This document shows, one piece after another, positions 7,109 to 8,656 of a stretch of 8,656 nt of DNA. The notes under the pieces are model-generated. The model searched no databases, was not told the DNA's origin, and saw only the letters and a list, made by a program, of their open reading frames with translations. The DNA lies in the NCBI GenBank assembly GCA_002405805.1, contig DHMN01000032.1, forward strand, positions 1 through 8,656. The letters run 5' to 3'. Origin of the DNA: Cyanobacteria bacterium UBA4641. GTDB lineage: Bacteria > Cyanobacteriota > Vampirovibrionia > Gastranaerophilales > Gastranaerophilaceae. Made by a program: the position numbers and the translations under genes. Position 1 is the stretch's first letter; the number at the start of each line of letters is the position of its first letter.

Positions 7109-7115
7109 CCCTCCT
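7109..7115 (-). promoter_or_regulatory. Strong Shine-Dalgarno deciding a GTG start
   Basis: The minus-strand sequence AGGAGGG lies 6 bases before the GTG at 7102. It is the best match to the anti-Shine-Dalgarno among the sites examined in this window. It selects GTG over any later ATG in the 115-aa gene. Confidence 0.8.
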
Positions 7116-7121
7116 GATACT

Positions 7122-7151
7122 ATTAAACAACATATCTGAAAATAAGTCTAA
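7122..7151 (-). promoter_or_regulatory. Weak candidate promoter for the 115-aa gene and downstream genes
   Basis: In the 53-base gap between the 103-aa and 115-aa genes the minus strand has TTAGAC (7146-7151), an 18-base spacer and TTTAAT (7122-7127). The -35 match is poor. In AT-rich DNA such a pair can arise by chance, so this is offered only as a possible secondary start within the operon. Confidence 0.22.
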
Positions 7152-7155
7152 ATTG

Positions 7156-7467
7156 TTAAGATTCTTTTTTGGTAATTTCTTTCAAATAATCCAAAACTTT
7201 CAACGCTGTTTCGCGTCTGACATCTTTTGGAGATAGTCTCAAATACTCAATAGCGTGAGAAACTTTGATATTTTTATCGTACCATCTGCGCATAATATAG
7301 TTGTATTGGTCTTCCAAACTCAACTTTTCAAGTTCAACATCTTTTAACAAATCAATAATATAATCCGCACATCTGACTTGAATTTCTTCTGATGATTTTT
7401 CAAGTTCGTTGATAGCTCTGCTTACAGCGGCATCTGCATCATACCATCTTTGAAACATATTTTTCAT
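7156..7467 (-). CDS. Hypothetical 103-aa protein built from two copies of a helical RWYD unit
   Basis: No known family recognised. The protein is an internal duplication. R7-W-Y-D10 recurs at R61-W-Y-D64, and the following residues align without gaps at an offset of 54: V15-S16 with V69-S70, A18-I19 with A72-I73, L22 with L76, S25 with S79, A34 with A88, D39 with D93, and L41-K42 with L95-K96. Each unit looks all-helical, with a first helix after RWYD and a second beginning at S-x-x-E/D-I/V. There is no signal peptide or membrane segment. AGAGGG lies 7 bases before the ATG. It is the first gene of the minus-strand operon and has a plausible promoter just upstream. A protein-interaction or regulatory role is possible but not shown. 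Confidence 0.8.
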   Translation of the reverse strand: MKNMFQRWYDADAAVSRAINELEKSSEEIQVRCADYIIDLLKDVELEKLSLEDQYNYIMRRWYDKNIKVSHAIEYLRLSPKDVRRETALKVLDYLKEITKKES

Positions 7468-7499
7468 ACTCTAGCCCTCTTTTTTCTATTGTTAAGTTT

Positions 7500-7528
7500 A
7501 TTAAAGCAGATTTTTAACAAAAAGTAAA
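7500..7528 (-). promoter_or_regulatory. Candidate sigma-70-type promoter of the minus-strand operon
   Basis: On the minus strand TTTACT (7523-7528) is separated by exactly 17 bases from TTTAAT (7500-7505). The -10 box matches consensus at 5 of 6 positions and the -35 at 4 of 6. Transcription would start near 7493, about 26 bases before the ATG of the 103-aa gene. The region is very AT-rich, so chance matches are possible. Confidence 0.42.
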
Positions 7529-7580
7529 TTATTTAATCAAAAAATACTTTATAAATATGTAGGTAAAAGGGTTATTTTTT

Positions 7581-8003
7581 ATGGTAGAAATGTTTGATAG
7601 TGTAAAATACAATTTGACAAATCCTGCTTTGACTGACGATATCGGTGAGTCATTAGGAACAGGTACAACAATGCCGATGGCACCCTCTACAATGGATGGC
7701 AGCGGAATGTATTTTCCGGGGATAACCGGTTCTATGAATGGCATAACCATACAAGGTAACCTAAAAGGTGATAAGGTCGAACTATCTCAAAAAGAAAAAG
7801 ATGGTAAGACATGGAAAAATATATTTAAAGGTGCTGCAGCAATAGGTGGGGGTGTACTCCTTTGGAAAGGTGGCAAGAAAGTCGCACCAAAAGTTAAAAG
7901 CGGATTTTCTAAAGTCGGAACAAGCTTAAAAGGCGGATTTGGTAAAGTTTGGAGCGGTATTACAGGTTTAGGCTCAAAAATCAAATCCATCTTCAAAAAA
8001 TAA
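7581..8003 (+). CDS. Hypothetical 140-aa protein with strongly basic Gly/Lys-rich C-terminal half
   Basis: No family recognised. Residues 1-60 are Gly/Thr/Met-rich and lack obvious secondary structure. Residues 61-74 are charged and mixed. From residue 75 to the end there are 15 lysines and no Asp or Glu. A short hydrophobic Gly/Ala segment (84-95, GAAAIGGGVLLW) is followed by amphipathic, roughly 11-residue units (SGFSKVGTSLK, GGFGKVWSGIT, GLGSKIKSIFKK). This layout suggests membrane or nucleic-acid binding; an antimicrobial-like or structural role is speculation. There is no classical N-terminal signal peptide. AAAAGGG lies 9 bases before the ATG. It stands alone between the divergent operon and a strong terminator, so it is probably monocistronic. 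TATAAA at 7550-7555 could be its -10 box, but no good -35 is visible. Confidence 0.78.
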   Translation: MVEMFDSVKYNLTNPALTDDIGESLGTGTTMPMAPSTMDGSGMYFPGITGSMNGITIQGNLKGDKVELSQKEKDGKTWKNIFKGAAAIGGGVLLWKGGKKVAPKVKSGFSKVGTSLKGGFGKVWSGITGLGSKIKSIFKK

Positions 8004-8040
8004 ATTCTCGTAGTAAGTAGAAAATAGGAGTGTGTCTCGT

Positions 8041-8066
8041 GCAGGATTGAAAAATCCTGCTTTTTT
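8041..8066 (+). terminator. Intrinsic terminator after the 140-aa gene
   Basis: A perfect 8-bp stem, GCAGGATT (8041-8048) with AATCCTGC (8053-8060), is closed by a GAAA tetraloop and followed by six T (8061-8066). It begins 37 bases after the stop codon of the basic protein and 78 bases before yajQ, so it separates the two plus-strand genes into different transcripts. Confidence 0.93.
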
Positions 8067-8118
8067 ATGTTATATTTAACTAAAGGTTTAGAATATTTTT
8101 AAGAAAAGGAGTTTAAAT

Positions 8119-8619
8119 ATGGCTAAAGAATGTAGTTTCGATATTGTATCTGAATACAACAAGCAAGAACTTGTAAACGCAATTGACCAAGTAAAAAGAG
8201 AATTAACTTCAAGATTTGACTTAAAAAATTCAAATTCAGAGGTTGAATTAGAGGCAGATAAAACAATCACAATTACCACAAATGATGAAATGAAATTGAG
8301 AAATATCGTTGATATTCTTCAATCAAAATTAGTAAAAAGGAATTTGAGTATAAAAATTCTTGACCCTAAACCTGTAGAAAATGCACTTGGCGGAAATGTT
8401 AGACAGGTATTTGAATTAAAGAAAGGTTTAACTCAAGAACTAGCCAAAACAATTGTCTCTGATATCAAGGCTACAAAATTGAAAGTCCAAGCCTCAATCC
8501 AAGGCGAACAAGTAAGGGTTACAGGGAAAGACAAGGACGATTTGCAAACTGTAATTCAAACTTTGTGCAAAAACGAAGATAAATACGATTATCCGTTGCA
8601 ATTTACAAATTATAGGTAA
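8119..8619 (+). CDS. yajQ: YajQ family nucleotide / cyclic-di-GMP binding protein
   Basis: A 166-aa cytoplasmic protein of full family length (DUF520/YajQ). It starts with the conserved FDIVSE motif (7-12) and an RFDLK stretch (32-36). It then has LVKRNLSIKILDPKPVENALGG across 71-92, SIQGEQVRVTGKDKDDLQTVI near 126-146, and the family ending PLQFTNYR (159-166). It consists of two RNP-like alpha/beta domains. Members bind nucleotides or tRNA in vitro, and in Xanthomonas and Pseudomonas they bind cyclic di-GMP and affect transcription; the role here is unknown. AAGGAG lies 7 bases before the ATG. It follows a strong terminator, so it needs its own promoter in the roughly 50 bases between; none is convincing. 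No truncation is seen. Confidence 0.96.
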   Translation: MAKECSFDIVSEYNKQELVNAIDQVKRELTSRFDLKNSNSEVELEADKTITITTNDEMKLRNIVDILQSKLVKRNLSIKILDPKPVENALGGNVRQVFELKKGLTQELAKTIVSDIKATKLKVQASIQGEQVRVTGKDKDDLQTVIQTLCKNEDKYDYPLQFTNYR

Positions 8620-8635
8620 ATAATACAAAATGGCT

Positions 8636-8650
8636 ATGTCACCCTGAACT
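8636..8650 (+). repeat. Truncated repeat-like motif at the window edge
   Basis: The 13-mer ATGTCACCCTGAA at 8636-8648 differs from ATGTCATTCTGAA at 25-37 at two adjacent positions and is in the same orientation. Its ACCCTGAA core also occurs in the hairpin arm at 132-143. It lies 17 bases after the yajQ stop and is cut by the end of the window, so a pairing arm cannot be seen. It may be the left edge of a dispersed intergenic palindrome. Confidence 0.4.
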
Positions 8651-8656
8651 GCGGAT

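Noticed and set aside
7529..7996. Minus-strand open frames opposite the basic 140-aa gene
   Set aside because: The plus-strand frame has a ribosome site, coherent Gly/Lys composition and a terminator just after it; the antisense frames have none of these.
8067..8118. Promoter for yajQ (TAGAAT at 8089-8094 as -10)
   Set aside because: No acceptable -35 box lies 16-18 bases upstream, so it is not listed although a promoter must exist nearby.
8088..8279. Minus-strand open frame across the yajQ start
   Set aside because: It is antisense to the conserved start of YajQ and has no support of its own.

Overview
The window is AT-rich, standard-code bacterial DNA. It most resembles a gut Gastranaerophilales (Vampirovibrionia/Melainabacteria) genome, although no single gene proves that. 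The clues are an RNase E/G whose catalytic-domain end (a TRHRQGQ stretch just before a CPHC zinc-link) reads like the cyanobacterial enzyme, a radical SAM protein fused to its DUF2344 partner as in cyanobacteria, and a Firmicutes-style two-subunit serine dehydratase. A Clostridia-like Firmicute is the main alternative. No mobile element, phage gene, tRNA, rRNA or CRISPR array was seen.

Layout. Positions 1-205 are noncoding and rich in inverted repeats: one long imperfect hairpin (30-90) and two perfect hairpins (132-160, 171-192), the latter two lying just past the end of a long minus-strand operon. That operon fills 206-7467 and is read right to left. Its order is a 103-aa protein made of two copies of one unit, a 115-aa unknown with a GTG start, the TIGR03960/DUF2344 radical SAM fusion, RNase E/G with a long disordered tail, a small exported or membrane protein, a small prepilin-like membrane protein, sdaAB and sdaAA. 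Most junctions are only a few bases or overlap, so co-transcription and partial translational coupling are likely. A 113-bp divergent intergenic region (7468-7580) separates it from two plus-strand genes. These are a 140-aa protein with a very basic, acid-free C-terminal half, followed by a strong intrinsic terminator, and yajQ.

How the genes fit together. SdaAA and SdaAB form the iron-sulfur L-serine dehydratase (serine to pyruvate and ammonia). RNase E/G is the main mRNA-decay and rRNA-processing endonuclease; the radical SAM fusion next to it is of unknown function but recurs beside RNase G/E genes in other bacteria. YajQ is a nucleotide or cyclic-di-GMP binding protein. The least explained parts are the small proteins: the duplicated-unit protein at 7156-7467, the two membrane microproteins between rng and sdaAB, and the lysine/glycine-rich protein at 7581-8003. 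No complete novel defence or metabolic system can be demonstrated from this sequence alone.
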